This document shows positions 42,397 to 51,865 of a DNA stretch of 64,000 bases, piece by piece (within the stretch, counting starts at the first letter, position 1; the number at the start of each line of letters is the position of its first letter). The DNA is from Bacteroidota bacterium (GTDB lineage: Bacteria > Bacteroidota > Bacteroidia > Chitinophagales > Saprospiraceae), in the NCBI GenBank assembly GCA_020160935.1, contig JAIUPL010000003.1, positions 1 to 64,000 of the forward strand, in the 5' to 3' direction. Both the position numbers and the translations under genes were made by a program. The notes under the pieces are model-generated. The model saw only the letters and a program-made list of their open reading frames with translations. It ran no database searches and was not told the origin of the DNA.

Positions 42397-44796
42397 ATGG
42401 TTATGCAGTTTGAACCGAAAGACGTATTCAGAAAACTGGAATTTGACAAAGTACTGGATTTGCTTGAAAAAGAAGCACTTACGCCTATGGCAGGCGAAGT
42501 GTTGCGTCATATTTCCCCCCATACCGATTTTGCTGACATTGATACCGCCCTCAGAGAAGTGCGCGAGTTCAAACTGGCGCTCGAAAAGAACGACCGCTTT
42601 CCCATCGAGGCATTCCCCGACATCAGCCCCGACCTTAAAATGCTCGACATCGATGGATATACCCTCCAGGCCGAATCATTTCAGGGTATTCTAAGGGTGT
42701 TGTTTGTTATGCGCGATCTTTTCAGATTTTTTGGCGGTGGCGCAAAAAAGGAAATTTATCCGAAACTCTACGATCATATCCGCAACCTTTCCTACGACGA
42801 AGGACTGGCCAAGGCCATCGCGGCTGTTTTTGATGATAAAGGCGAAATACGTCCGGACGCTTCACCCGAATTGATGCGCATACGGAAGGATATTCAGCAC
42901 AAATTGCGCGAATTGGACGGCCGTTTCAGGCAGATTATTCAGGAATACCGCGCCAAAGGCTGGCTTTCCGATACGCCAGAGAGTTTCCGCAACCATCGCC
43001 GGGTCCTTTCTGTGCCCTCCGAGCATAAACGCAAAATTCGTGGCATCATTCACGATGAATCCGATACAGGACGTACAGCCTTTATCGAACCGGAACCCGT
43101 CATCGAGATCAACAACGACTTGTTTGACCTGGAACAGGACGAACGACGCGAAATTTTCAGAATCCTGCGCGACCTGAGCCAGACCATTCGTCCCTATAGC
43201 CCCGTCCTGCGTCAGTACCTGGATGTGCTGGTAAAACTGGACGTGATACATGCCAAAGCCCGACTGGCCATGGCCATGCGTGCCGGAATGCCTATTTTGA
43301 AAGAAAAACCCGTTATTGGAATCAGAAAAGGTTATCACCCGCTCCTGTACCTGAAAAACAAGGGGCTAGGCCGAAAAACCATTCCTTTTGAACTGCGCCT
43401 CCATGCGGAGAACCATATCCTGATTCTTTCCGGCCCCAATGCCGGTGGTAAATCAGTGGCTATGAAATCGGTCGGCCTGCTGCAAATGATGGTTCAAAGC
43501 GGTCTGCTCATACCTGTGCATGAACTGAGCGAATTCGGCATTTTTAAACAAATATTTGCCGACATCGGCGACCAGCAAAGCCTCGACGACGACCTGAGCA
43601 CGTACTCTTCGCGCTTGCAGAATGCACGTGTTTTCCTGGAAAAAGCCACTCCGCAAACGCTGGTGCTCATAGATGAAATGGGCAGCGGCACCGATCCCAA
43701 ACCGGGTGGCGCCATTGCGGAAGCCATACTCCGCCAATTGCACCGCAAGGGCGTGTATGCTGTTATCACCACCCACTATTCCAATCTGAAGGTGTTTGCT
43801 TTCCGAAACCCCGGCATTTTGAATGGCAACATGCATTTTGACAAGGACACCCTTTCTCCTACCTACGAATTGAAAGTGGGCCGCCCTGGCAGCAGTTATG
43901 CATTTGAAATAGCGGAAAAAAGCGGTCTTGCAAAAGACCTGATTGGCTATGCCCGCAACCGAACCGGATCGGAAACGGCGGTCGACGATATCCTGATCGA
44001 ATTGCAGAGAGAAAAACAGGAACTGGAGGAGAAATTGCGCGCGGTGTTCGACAAGGAGCAAAACCTCGAGCGCCTTATCAAATCTTACGAGTCGCTTCAA
44101 CACGACCTCGATGTAAAGCGCAAACGCCTCAAACTCGATCAAAAAGAGTTCGAACTGCGCCAGAGCAGCAACGCCAGTCGGGAGGTGGATCGCCTCATCC
44201 GACAGTTGAAAGACGAGCGCAACCTGGAAAAAGCCCAGCAAGTGAGCGCACAACTGCGTCAGGAACGTGTGGAAAAAGCCCGCCAGGTAGATGATGTCAA
44301 TGCGGAAGTGATTAAACTGGAAGAACAAAATCAACCATCGGCATCCAGCAGGCCGCTGGCTGAAGGCGATTTCGTCCGGCTCAGAGCAGGAGGAGCAACC
44401 GGCCGTATTGAAAGCATCAAAGGCCAGAAAGCCACTATTCAAATGGGTGGGCTGAAAGTGCATGCGCCTTTACGCGACTTGCTTCCCGTGGCCGAACCCA
44501 TCAAACAAATGTCGACGGCCAGCAACTCCGATTTGCAGCAGGCGGCTATGTTCGACGCAAAAATTGATCTGAGAGGTATGAGCAAGGATGAAGCCCTGCG
44601 TGTGCTGGAAAAATTTGTAGACAATGCACTGCTTTCCAATGCGCCCAGCCTGCGTATCCTGCACGGTAAAGGCGATGGAGTGCTGCGCAAGGTGGTTCGA
44701 CAAAAACTGCGTGAGTATGGCAATAACATCGGAAATGTGTACCATCCGGAGCAGGAAAACGGCGGCGATGGCGTGACCATCGTCGATTTGGTGTAG
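42397..44796 (+). CDS. mutS2: MutS2 endonuclease/ribosome-rescue ATPase
   Basis: A 799-residue MutS2. Walker A GPNAGGKS is at 346-353 and Walker B LVLIDEMGSGTDP at about 425-437. A long coiled-coil region follows the ATPase (about 515-640, Glu/Lys/Arg-rich), then a KOW-like segment (about 650-700), then the C-terminal Smr nuclease domain from about 722, with DLRGMSKDEA and LHGKGDG motifs. It lacks the mismatch-recognition domain I of MutS1, so it acts in recombination suppression or in processing collided ribosomes. An alternative ATG lies two codons later. It ends 3 bases from the convergent beta-barrel gene. Confidence 0.95.
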   Translation: MVMQFEPKDVFRKLEFDKVLDLLEKEALTPMAGEVLRHISPHTDFADIDTALREVREFKLALEKNDRFPIEAFPDISPDLKMLDIDGYTLQAESFQGILRVLFVMRDLFRFFGGGAKKEIYPKLYDHIRNLSYDEGLAKAIAAVFDDKGEIRPDASPELMRIRKDIQHKLRELDGRFRQIIQEYRAKGWLSDTPESFRNHRRVLSVPSEHKRKIRGIIHDESDTGRTAFIEPEPVIEINNDLFDLEQDERREIFRILRDLSQTIRPYSPVLRQYLDVLVKLDVIHAKARLAMAMRAGMPILKEKPVIGIRKGYHPLLYLKNKGLGRKTIPFELRLHAENHILILSGPNAGGKSVAMKSVGLLQMMVQSGLLIPVHELSEFGIFKQIFADIGDQQSLDDDLSTYSSRLQNARVFLEKATPQTLVLIDEMGSGTDPKPGGAIAEAILRQLHRKGVYAVITTHYSNLKVFAFRNPGILNGNMHFDKDTLSPTYELKVGRPGSSYAFEIAEKSGLAKDLIGYARNRTGSETAVDDILIELQREKQELEEKLRAVFDKEQNLERLIKSYESLQHDLDVKRKRLKLDQKEFELRQSSNASREVDRLIRQLKDERNLEKAQQVSAQLRQERVEKARQVDDVNAEVIKLEEQNQPSASSRPLAEGDFVRLRAGGATGRIESIKGQKATIQMGGLKVHAPLRDLLPVAEPIKQMSTASNSDLQQAAMFDAKIDLRGMSKDEALRVLEKFVDNALLSNAPSLRILHGKGDGVLRKVVRQKLREYGNNIGNVYHPEQENGGDGVTIVDLV

Positions 44797-44799
44797 TGT

Positions 44800-45447
44800 T
44801 TATCGCCACACCAGTATGCGAAGTGTTATGCGATCCCTTACCACACTTTTTATAGCGGGGTCATACTGTGTATTCAGGTAGTTGTGCAGGTTATTGAGTC
44901 CGTAGGAATACACCACTTCCGGTTGTACATGTAAGTTCCGCAAGTGTAATTCTGCCCCCAGGCCGATGTCGGCAGCCGTTCTGTTTTGATACAGGTTCAG
45001 CCGGCTTGAAGGGTTGGATGCAAAATTCCATCCTATTCTGCCTCCAATCATTAGGGAAGGCCTCAAAACATGGTTTTTTGCCCTGTTGGTTACCACCAGA
45101 TGCAGAGGCAGTTCTGCATCCATAAAATGATATTGTTCGTGTGTATCTTCCGGGTGAAAACGAACGGTATTCCGGGCAACTGAAAGGAGGAGTTCTGACT
45201 GGATGGCGAGGTCGCGGCTCAGTCGCCACCTTCCGAAAACCCCGGCTACGGCGCCTGCTGTGCCGCCACGTTCTGCACCTGCAGCGGGCGAATCGGGGGC
45301 TGCGACCTTGTTACTGATACTTTGAATGCTCAAACGATGCTGCTCGACACCAGCCACTACTCCCCAAAAAAACTTTTTGACAGAAATCTCTTGTGCAAAA
45401 ACCGGCCAGGAACCGGCACAAAACAAAATAAGGAAGATATTTTTCAT
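44800..45447 (-). CDS. outer-membrane beta-barrel protein
   Basis: A 215-residue protein: signal peptide (about 1-19, ending VFAQ), then amphipathic strands of porin/OmpA-barrel style (VAGVFGRWRLSRDLAIQSEL, GAELHLRNLHVQPEVVYS), ending in an aromatic-terminated strand (ITLRILVWR). The outer membrane is the likely location. Its ATG is only 33 bases from the start of the divergent LanB-like gene. No specific family recognised. Confidence 0.78.
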   Translation of the reverse strand: MKNIFLILFCAGSWPVFAQEISVKKFFWGVVAGVEQHRLSIQSISNKVAAPDSPAAGAERGGTAGAVAGVFGRWRLSRDLAIQSELLLSVARNTVRFHPEDTHEQYHFMDAELPLHLVVTNRAKNHVLRPSLMIGGRIGWNFASNPSSRLNLYQNRTAADIGLGAELHLRNLHVQPEVVYSYGLNNLHNYLNTQYDPAIKSVVRDRITLRILVWR

Positions 45448-45480
45448 ACAGCAAACAATCGCTAACAGAACGCGACGAAG

Positions 45481-47850
45481 ATGGGAGTGTTGGACGTTTT
45501 TTCATTGATGCTCATTCGTACAGCCGGGTTGCCTTTGCAGTGGCCTGATGGCAACATGCTTTTTGAATCGGAGTTATACGAGCGTTGGAAGGCATCGGAA
45601 ATCCGCTTACAAAATGCTTTTCTTGTATGGAAGACAGTGTTGGAAAACGAAAAAGACAACCCGATAGCGGATATTTTGCTTCAAAAACAATTGACCAACC
45701 TTCGCCGATTGCTGCGAGAAGGGGCGCCAAAGCGGCCTGTAATCCTGGATTCGTATGTAAGTATCCACAGGCCCGATATTGTTTTGCTGGCCGACAGTTG
45801 GAACCAGGCGTTTGAACAATCTGAAATGTTCCGACAGGAATTGAAGGAGTCTTTTTCCGTATTGCAAACACGAGAGTGGCAAGCATTGCAAGGCGTTGCT
45901 TCCAATGAGTTGTTGTGCAGGGCTCTCCTGTTCAGTAGCCACAGCCTGCTGCATGCCTTGAAATCATTTGAAAATACGCCTCCTGAACGTTGGACCAAAA
46001 AGGAAAGGAAAACGGCTTCTTCCTTGACAAAATTCCTGTTTCGGGCCTGTACCAAAACCACGCCATTCAGCAGGCTGGCAACGGTGGGTGTGTTTGATGG
46101 TACTGAAAATGCATCGGAAGAGGCCCCGTTTCTCCTTGAAAAAGTGCACACTACACCCAACGTCGTGCTGCTGCCTTTTTTGTATGAAACCTTGTTGAAA
46201 GAGCCTGTATTCTTCCAATCGCTACCTCTGCGCCTGAATCCGTCTCTCCATTTTGAGAATAATCAACTTGAATGTTTGCAGTACTTCGGTGACGAGGAAG
46301 TATTTCAAGCGATGCAACCAAATGATGCATGGGCGCACATCCATTCCATATTAACTGGGCAGGGTGGGGCAGTGCCTTTTCCTTACCTGTTGGATCAACT
46401 TGGAACAAAAGTAGATGCACAGGAAGAAACGTTGCAATCATTTGTTTTTCAGTTAGTTGACGCTGGTTTGCTGGAATGGATATGGCCGGAAAACGGCTTG
46501 TCGCCCGGCTGGTGCAGCGCCTTGTACAATTATCTTGGCTTTTTACCTGCGGCTCCCATGCTGACCGATGCCGCATTTTTGCTGCAATGGCTGCGTTCGG
46601 CAGCACGTGTTTTGCCTTTTCAGTCTGTAGAAGAAGCGGCAACCACACAGCAGGAAGCATTGGAGCAATGCCGAATGTTTTTCAGTCGGTATCAGTCGGT
46701 TTGCCCGCCTATTCCGCCGGAACAACTGTTTTATGAGGATGTTTCCATTCCTGTGCAGGCGAAGATGTCCGATGATGCCTGGACGACCATCGTTTCCGAC
46801 ATCGATCGCATTTTACACGATGCGGCACCTTACAGACTGGGCGGTTTGTATGCCCGTTTGTTTCATTTTGCAAACAGGGAAATGCATCCTGACAAGCCTA
46901 TCCCTTTTTTTGATTTTTGTAAACGCTTTTTACAGGCTGCCAGTCAACAATCGGACGCAGAAGTCATTGTAAATCAAAGTAATACCTGCCTTGGCGCATT
47001 GGTGCAGCCGTTTCAAACCGAAGATGGTAAGTACAAGGCTGTTTTAAACGCCTTGTACCCTGGCGGAGGGAAAATGATGGCCCGCTGGCTGCATTTATTC
47101 CCTTCAGATGTATCAGCAGCCTTGCAAGCATGGTGGCCCGAAGAAATCATGGTGTTTCCATGGCAGGACTGGGCTAATTCCAATTTTCAGCCACCGTTAG
47201 GCAAAAAAACAATAGCCGTTCCGGCAGGCAGGGTAGGGAAGGGTATGAAACAAATTGACCTGAACAAGGTGTCGGTACAGCGGACGAAAAATGAACTATT
47301 CCTGGTTGACTCTTCAAACGGAAAACGGATTGTGTTCAGCGACCTTGGATTGGAAACCCCGGCAGACAAGCCACCTGCGATGCGCATACTCTGGCATTTG
47401 GGGCGTCCGCACATCTCTGCCGGATTCCTGCATGCTCAGAATGAATGGGAACAGATCGACGCTCAAGTGAAATTCAGAAAAAGAACGGAACGTCACTCCA
47501 TTGTTGTGGCGCGTGCTACATGGCTGGTGGAAAAAGAAGGCTGGCAATTGGCCCAATCTACAGATCTCGATATTTGCTTTCAGTTGCGCCAAAAATTGTC
47601 CCTTTGGAAGGTGCCTCGCTATTTCTTTGCATCAACCCAACATGAAAAACCACGCTTTTTTGATGCATGCAGCCCTTTGCTGTTGCTCGAATTTGCATCC
47701 ATGATTCGTCATCTGGAGGGAGCCATACGCCTTACAGAAATGCTGCCCACTCCCGACCAATGGATAGTCGAACGGAGTGGGCAGCAATATGCATCAGAAT
47801 GGGTACTGGAATGGAAAACTAGTGTTCAATCAAATCAATCAAACGATTGA
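45481..47850 (+). CDS. orphan LanB-type dehydratase, N-terminal (glutamylation) domain only
   Basis: A 789-residue protein that resembles the N-terminal domain of lantibiotic dehydratases (Lant_dehydr_N), which glutamylates Ser/Thr of a precursor peptide using Glu-tRNA. The typical motif KTTPFSRLATVGVF lies at about 192-205 inside TKFLFRACTKTTPFSRL. The ending LWKVPRYFFASTQHEKPRFF (708-727) then LTEMLPTPDQWIV corresponds to the C-terminal edge of that domain. A full LanB is about 1000 residues because it also has the elimination (SpaB_C) domain, which is absent, as are a precursor peptide, cyclase or transporter nearby. It overlaps the convergent parB 3' end by 32 bases. It may serve a split system elsewhere, or a different aminoacyl-tRNA-dependent modification. 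Confidence 0.8.
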   Translation: MGVLDVFSLMLIRTAGLPLQWPDGNMLFESELYERWKASEIRLQNAFLVWKTVLENEKDNPIADILLQKQLTNLRRLLREGAPKRPVILDSYVSIHRPDIVLLADSWNQAFEQSEMFRQELKESFSVLQTREWQALQGVASNELLCRALLFSSHSLLHALKSFENTPPERWTKKERKTASSLTKFLFRACTKTTPFSRLATVGVFDGTENASEEAPFLLEKVHTTPNVVLLPFLYETLLKEPVFFQSLPLRLNPSLHFENNQLECLQYFGDEEVFQAMQPNDAWAHIHSILTGQGGAVPFPYLLDQLGTKVDAQEETLQSFVFQLVDAGLLEWIWPENGLSPGWCSALYNYLGFLPAAPMLTDAAFLLQWLRSAARVLPFQSVEEAATTQQEALEQCRMFFSRYQSVCPPIPPEQLFYEDVSIPVQAKMSDDAWTTIVSDIDRILHDAAPYRLGGLYARLFHFANREMHPDKPIPFFDFCKRFLQAASQQSDAEVIVNQSNTCLGALVQPFQTEDGKYKAVLNALYPGGGKMMARWLHLFPSDVSAALQAWWPEEIMVFPWQDWANSNFQPPLGKKTIAVPAGRVGKGMKQIDLNKVSVQRTKNELFLVDSSNGKRIVFSDLGLETPADKPPAMRILWHLGRPHISAGFLHAQNEWEQIDAQVKFRKRTERHSIVVARATWLVEKEGWQLAQSTDLDICFQLRQKLSLWKVPRYFFASTQHEKPRFFDACSPLLLLEFASMIRHLEGAIRLTEMLPTPDQWIVERSGQQYASEWVLEWKTSVQSNQSND

Positions 47851-48718
47851 GTTCCGCATCGTTTTTAAAAGGAACTACCAATTGACCTTTCCCTTTGTCG
47901 TCGCGTTTCAGAACCACTTTTCCACCAAAAAAAGCATTGAACTTGTCCTGAATTTCGCGCAAGTGCGGTGGCAAGGATTTATCAGGAGCGGGCTCCTTTC
48001 CTTTTTTTGTTTCCTGATAACTGGCGATCAAGGCTTCTACGGCGCGAACAGACAGGTCTTCGGATACAATCTTGTGATACAAGGAGTTGCGCAGTGCGAA
48101 ATCGCTCACACCAGCCAGCGCACGGGCATGTCCCATGGAAACTTTTTGCTCGATGAGACCTTTTTTGATGTCTTCATCGCCTTCAAAACGCAGCAGGCGC
48201 AGGTAGTTGGTAACAGTACTGCGTTGTTTGCCGACACGCGTGGAAAGTGCTTCGTCGGTAAGTCCGAATTCGTCTTTCAAGCGGCCATAGGAAATGGCCA
48301 CCTCCCAGGCGTTCAGGTCTTCGCGCTGGATGTTTTCGATCAGCGCCATTTCCAGCAATTCCTGGTCATTGGCCAGGCGCACATATGCCGGAATTTCCTT
48401 GAGGCCTGCCAACTGGCTGGCCCGGAAGCGGCGTTCACCGGAAATAATTTGGTATTCCTTGTCTTGCAGTCTCCGAACCGTAATCGGCTGGATGATGCCA
48501 TGCGCCTCGATGCTGGAAGCCAACTCCTGCAAAGCATCCTTGTCAAATTTCTGACGCGGCTGACCTTTGTTGGTATGAATCTGCTCGATCGGCAGCAGGG
48601 CAACGGTAGTGGCGAGTTCGCGCACTACTTCCTGCGGATTTTCCTGAACCGCTTTTTCCAGTTTGGCTGAGTTGCCCAGCAGCGTTTTAATGCCACCGGT
48701 ATCAAATTTCTTTGCCAT
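47819..48718 (-). CDS. parB: chromosome partitioning protein ParB
   Basis: A 299-residue ParB/Noc-family protein. The conserved N-terminal half has QPRQKFDKD (about 53-61), the ISGERRFRAS motif (box II, about 91-100, needed for CTP/DNA sliding) and LIENIQREDLNAWE. A helix-turn-helix for parS follows (about 155-190, LTDEALSTRVGKQRSTVTNYL), and then a C-terminal dimerisation domain (about 250-299). The ATG at 48718 was chosen over the TTG at 48730. It forms the usual pair with parA, whose stop lies 12 bases upstream. No parS-like palindrome was found in the window. Confidence 0.95.
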   Translation of the reverse strand: MAKKFDTGGIKTLLGNSAKLEKAVQENPQEVVRELATTVALLPIEQIHTNKGQPRQKFDKDALQELASSIEAHGIIQPITVRRLQDKEYQIISGERRFRASQLAGLKEIPAYVRLANDQELLEMALIENIQREDLNAWEVAISYGRLKDEFGLTDEALSTRVGKQRSTVTNYLRLLRFEGDEDIKKGLIEQKVSMGHARALAGVSDFALRNSLYHKIVSEDLSVRAVEALIASYQETKKGKEPAPDKSLPPHLREIQDKFNAFFGGKVVLKRDDKGKGQLVVPFKNDAELNRLIDLIEH

Positions 48719-48730
48719 GTTCAATATCAA

Positions 48731-49492
48731 TCAATTACGCCGCAAAAACTCTTCGGCAAGGTTGAAAAAGTTGGTAGCGCCTTTGCTGCTCACATCGTAC
48801 AATGCCACCGGCGTATGCGACATAGGTGCTTCTGCCACCCGCGAATTGCGATGGATGATCGTTTCAAAAACGTAATCATTGGAACTGTTGCGCACCTCTT
48901 CCACGATCGCATTGGCCAGGCGCAGGCGGCTGTCGTACATGGAAATGAGCAGGCCTTCTACCTGGAGGTTCGGGTTGAAACCCTGCTTGATGAGTGTAAT
49001 GGTGTTTTTCAGTTTGGCCAGTCCTTCAAACGAGAACATTTCGCACTGCACCGGAATCAGTACCGTATCAGCAGCCACGAGGGCGTTCACCGTAATCAGG
49101 CCTAGCGAAGGAAGGCAGTCGATAAAGATATAGTCGTAATCCTGGCGCACTTCGCCGATGATACCACGCAGGATGTACTCGCGGTTCGGGCGATCCACCA
49201 GTTCCAGTTCGGCGCCTACCAGATCGATATTGGAAGGCAACAAATCGAGATTAGGTGTTTCGGTTTTGATGATGGCTTCCCGCGGATCCGTACCCTGTAC
49301 AAGGCAATCGTACAGGCTGACAAATTCCGAAGTATCGGCCTGACCTACGCCTGAAGATGCGTTGGCCTGCGGGTCTGCATCGATCAGCAGCACCTTTTTT
49401 TCAAGAATGGCCAGGGATGCAGCGAGGTTGATAGCGGTAGTCGTTTTGCCTACACCGCCCTTCTGGTTGGCAATCGTGATGACTTTTCCCAT
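48731..49492 (-). CDS. parA: chromosome partitioning ATPase ParA
   Basis: A 253-residue Soj/ParA-type ATPase. The deviant Walker A KGGVGKTT lies at 11-18 with the signature Lys12, followed by VLLIDADPQANAS, and the DCLPSLGLITVNAL segment carries the Walker B-like region. It has no N-terminal DNA-binding extension, so it is the chromosomal short type. It is the first gene of parA-parB. The start MGKVITIANQ was chosen because it sits directly at the first strand; ATGs at 49504 and 49516 are alternatives. Confidence 0.95.
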   Translation of the reverse strand: MGKVITIANQKGGVGKTTTAINLAASLAILEKKVLLIDADPQANASSGVGQADTSEFVSLYDCLVQGTDPREAIIKTETPNLDLLPSNIDLVGAELELVDRPNREYILRGIIGEVRQDYDYIFIDCLPSLGLITVNALVAADTVLIPVQCEMFSFEGLAKLKNTITLIKQGFNPNLQVEGLLISMYDSRLRLANAIVEEVRNSSNDYVFETIIHRNSRVAEAPMSHTPVALYDVSSKGATNFFNLAEEFLRRN

Positions 49493-49592
49493 ATCTTTCA
49501 GCATGGTCGTGCGCATTTTATTTTGATTCGAACGGTTTGATAATCAATGATAAATAAGGGGTTGGCTGGTTTTTCCAGCACTTGAATGCGGG

Positions 49593-49600
49593 CAAAGATA
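49593..49600 (-). promoter_or_regulatory. -7 box (TATCTTTG) for parAB
   Basis: TAnnTTTG match 101 bases before the parA ATG at 49492, implying a long leader of about 90 bases. Confidence 0.45.
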
Positions 49601-49723
49601 AATTTGCCAGATTCAAACCACTGCATATGTTCCTGTTTAGTTATCCCCCCGTTTTCCACACGTTGCTAACATTCATATGAGTTAACTTGTTACAATGTTA
49701 TCAAGGAAGCGTGGTAAAAGCGC

Positions 49724-49731
49724 TACTTTTG
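49724..49731 (+). promoter_or_regulatory. -7 box (TACTTTTG) for the pseudouridine synthase operon
   Basis: TAnnTTTG match 23 bases before the ATG at 49754, likely driving the run of close genes that follows. Confidence 0.5.
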
Positions 49732-49753
49732 CCACGGAAATCGAATTGAACCA

Positions 49754-50890
49754 ATGAGCACCGAAATGAACCAGAAGCAACCGATCAAAGCAGATACGCC
49801 TCCGGAGGATATACCGGGCGCTCCTGAACAGGAAATAGACGACGTGGAAGACCTGTCGCAACAGGATGAGTTGTATGAGCGGCATGAGATTGTAGCCGAC
49901 CAGAAACAATCGCTGATCCGACTAGATAAATTCCTCATCGACCGCCTGGCCAACCGTTCCCGTAGCAAGGTGCAAACTGCTATCAAGGCTGGTTCGGTGA
50001 AGGTAAATGAAATGGATGTGAAGCCCAATTACAAGGTAAAACCGGGTAATATCATCTCCATCATTCTCCCCAAGTCGCTGGAAGAGTCGTATCAGATTGC
50101 GCCACAACCCATCCTGCTCAACATCGTATATGAAGATGAGGATGTGATGGTAATCAATAAACCTGCCGGACTGGCCGTACACCCCGGTGTGGGCATTCCA
50201 AATGGAACACTCGTCAATGCAGTTGCCTGGCACTTGCAGGAATCTATGAAAAACCTGCCGGTAAAGGAGGGCAACGAGGCCAATAGGGCGGGTATTGTGC
50301 ATCGGATCGACAAGGATACGACGGGTTTGATGGTGGTAGCGAAAACGGATTTTGCCATGACGCACCTCGCCAACCAGTTTTTTCACCATACCATCGAACG
50401 CCGCTATCAGGCGCTGGTATGGGGTGACATGGAAGGCGATTCAGGCACGGTTCGGGCCAATATAGGACGCAACCCAAACGACCGGCGCTTGTTTATGACA
50501 TTCCCGGAAGGTGACGACGGGAAATGGGCCGTTACCCACTGGCGTATCATTGAGCGTTTTTATTATTGTTCGCTGGTGGAATGCCAATTGGAAACTGGGC
50601 GTACCCACCAGATTCGTGTACATTTGAAGTCGATCGGGCATACGCTTTTTGGAGATCCCCGCTACGGCGGCAACCAAATTCTGAAAGGCACCCTTTATTC
50701 CAAATACAAACAGTTTGTAGAAACCAACCTGCAACTGTTACCACGTCAGGCCCTGCATGCCAAGGTGCTGGGTTTTCAACATCCACGTACAGGCGAGTTT
50801 ATTCGCTTTGAATCGGAACTGCCCGAGGATATGAAAACCGTACTCGAACGTTGGCGTACTTATTTGCAAGGCAGAAAAGAATTGATATAA
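49754..50890 (+). CDS. rluD: RluA/RluD-family pseudouridine synthase with S4 domain
   Basis: A 378-residue protein. The first 50 residues are acidic and Pro/Glu-rich (an extension). An S4 RNA-binding domain lies at about 54-105 (IRLDKFLIDRLANRSRSKVQ). The RluA catalytic domain has HRIDKDTTGLMVVAK at about 178-192, where the Asp is the catalytic residue, and the RTHQIRVH motif at about 282-289. It makes pseudouridine in large-subunit rRNA, of RluD type by layout, though the exact site is not proven. It leads the operon that continues with the lipid kinase three bases later. Confidence 0.92.
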   Translation: MSTEMNQKQPIKADTPPEDIPGAPEQEIDDVEDLSQQDELYERHEIVADQKQSLIRLDKFLIDRLANRSRSKVQTAIKAGSVKVNEMDVKPNYKVKPGNIISIILPKSLEESYQIAPQPILLNIVYEDEDVMVINKPAGLAVHPGVGIPNGTLVNAVAWHLQESMKNLPVKEGNEANRAGIVHRIDKDTTGLMVVAKTDFAMTHLANQFFHHTIERRYQALVWGDMEGDSGTVRANIGRNPNDRRLFMTFPEGDDGKWAVTHWRIIERFYYCSLVECQLETGRTHQIRVHLKSIGHTLFGDPRYGGNQILKGTLYSKYKQFVETNLQLLPRQALHAKVLGFQHPRTGEFIRFESELPEDMKTVLERWRTYLQGRKELI

Positions 50891-50893
50891 TCT

Positions 50894-51862
50894 ATGGAGC
50901 GTTTACAGACGTACATGAAAAGCGAGGTTTCGACACAAGTTCTTCAACCGAAACGGATCTCCTTCATTGTCAATCCCAAAGCAGGAACAAATTTGCAGAA
51001 ACACATCTGCGAAAGCGTTGAAAAACACCTGAACACCGACCTGTTTGAATACGAATTCAAATTTACCGAACGCGCCGGCCACGCCCGCGAACTCGCACAC
51101 CAATCCGTCACAGAAGGTTTTGACGTGGTGACAGCCGTTGGCGGCGATGGCTCGGTGAACGAAGTGGCTTCTGCGCTTATTGGAACCGATGCGGTGCTGG
51201 GTATCATTCCGGCCGGTTCCGGCAACGGACTGGCCATGCACCTCGGGTACGGCCGTTCCGTAGATGGCGCTATTCGAAAACTCAACACTGCCCGCAAACA
51301 AACCATCGATGTGGGAACCATGAACGGCCGACCGTTTGTCAATCTTGCCGGCATTGGTTTTGATGGTCTGGTGAGCAACCTGATGAAAGGCAGCAACTGG
51401 CGCGGGTTTTTCCCGTATCTGATGAAATCGGTGGAGGCCGGGCTCACCTACACGCCTTCTACCTGCACCATTGAAATGGACGGAAAAACGATCACCGAGA
51501 AGTGTTTTGCCATTGCTGTGGCCAACGGCCCTATGTACGGCTACAATTTCCAGATTGCTCCGGATGCCCGTATGGACGATGGTATGTTTGAAGTGGTGAT
51601 TTTGAAAGATGCTCCCCGCTGGCAGTATTTTGCCGCCGTGCCGGCTACCCTGAACGGGAAAATTTACGATGCCGAGTTTGTAGAACACTTCACCTCCAGT
51701 CGGGTAAAAATAACTTCCGATGGCAAAAACTATACGCACCTCGACGGCGAAGGGCTGGTTCAGGAAGGAGAACTGTTGTTTGAAATGAAACCCAAATGCC
51801 TTCATATTCTTGTTCCACAAACTACTGGCAACCTCCAGCGCCGTTTATGGCTCGGCCTCTGA
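50894..51862 (+). CDS. diacylglycerol kinase family lipid kinase
   Basis: A 322-residue protein of the YegS/DagK-like family, which phosphorylates a lipid alcohol such as diacylglycerol with ATP. The nucleotide motif GGDGSVNEV (about 83-91) and the PAGSGNGLAMHL loop (about 105-116) are present. The FIVNPKAGT start lies at about 25-33. The C-terminal half is the beta-sandwich domain with VANGPMYGY and PDARMDDG. The start is at 50894, three bases after the pseudouridine synthase; a second ATG is at 50915. It is cytoplasmic or peripheral. Confidence 0.92.
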   Translation: MERLQTYMKSEVSTQVLQPKRISFIVNPKAGTNLQKHICESVEKHLNTDLFEYEFKFTERAGHARELAHQSVTEGFDVVTAVGGDGSVNEVASALIGTDAVLGIIPAGSGNGLAMHLGYGRSVDGAIRKLNTARKQTIDVGTMNGRPFVNLAGIGFDGLVSNLMKGSNWRGFFPYLMKSVEAGLTYTPSTCTIEMDGKTITEKCFAIAVANGPMYGYNFQIAPDARMDDGMFEVVILKDAPRWQYFAAVPATLNGKIYDAEFVEHFTSSRVKITSDGKNYTHLDGEGLVQEGELLFEMKPKCLHILVPQTTGNLQRRLWLGL

Positions 51863-51865
51863 ACT

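Noticed and set aside
48731-49750. search for parS
   Set aside because: No TGTTTCACGTGAAACA-like palindrome was seen near parAB or elsewhere in the window.
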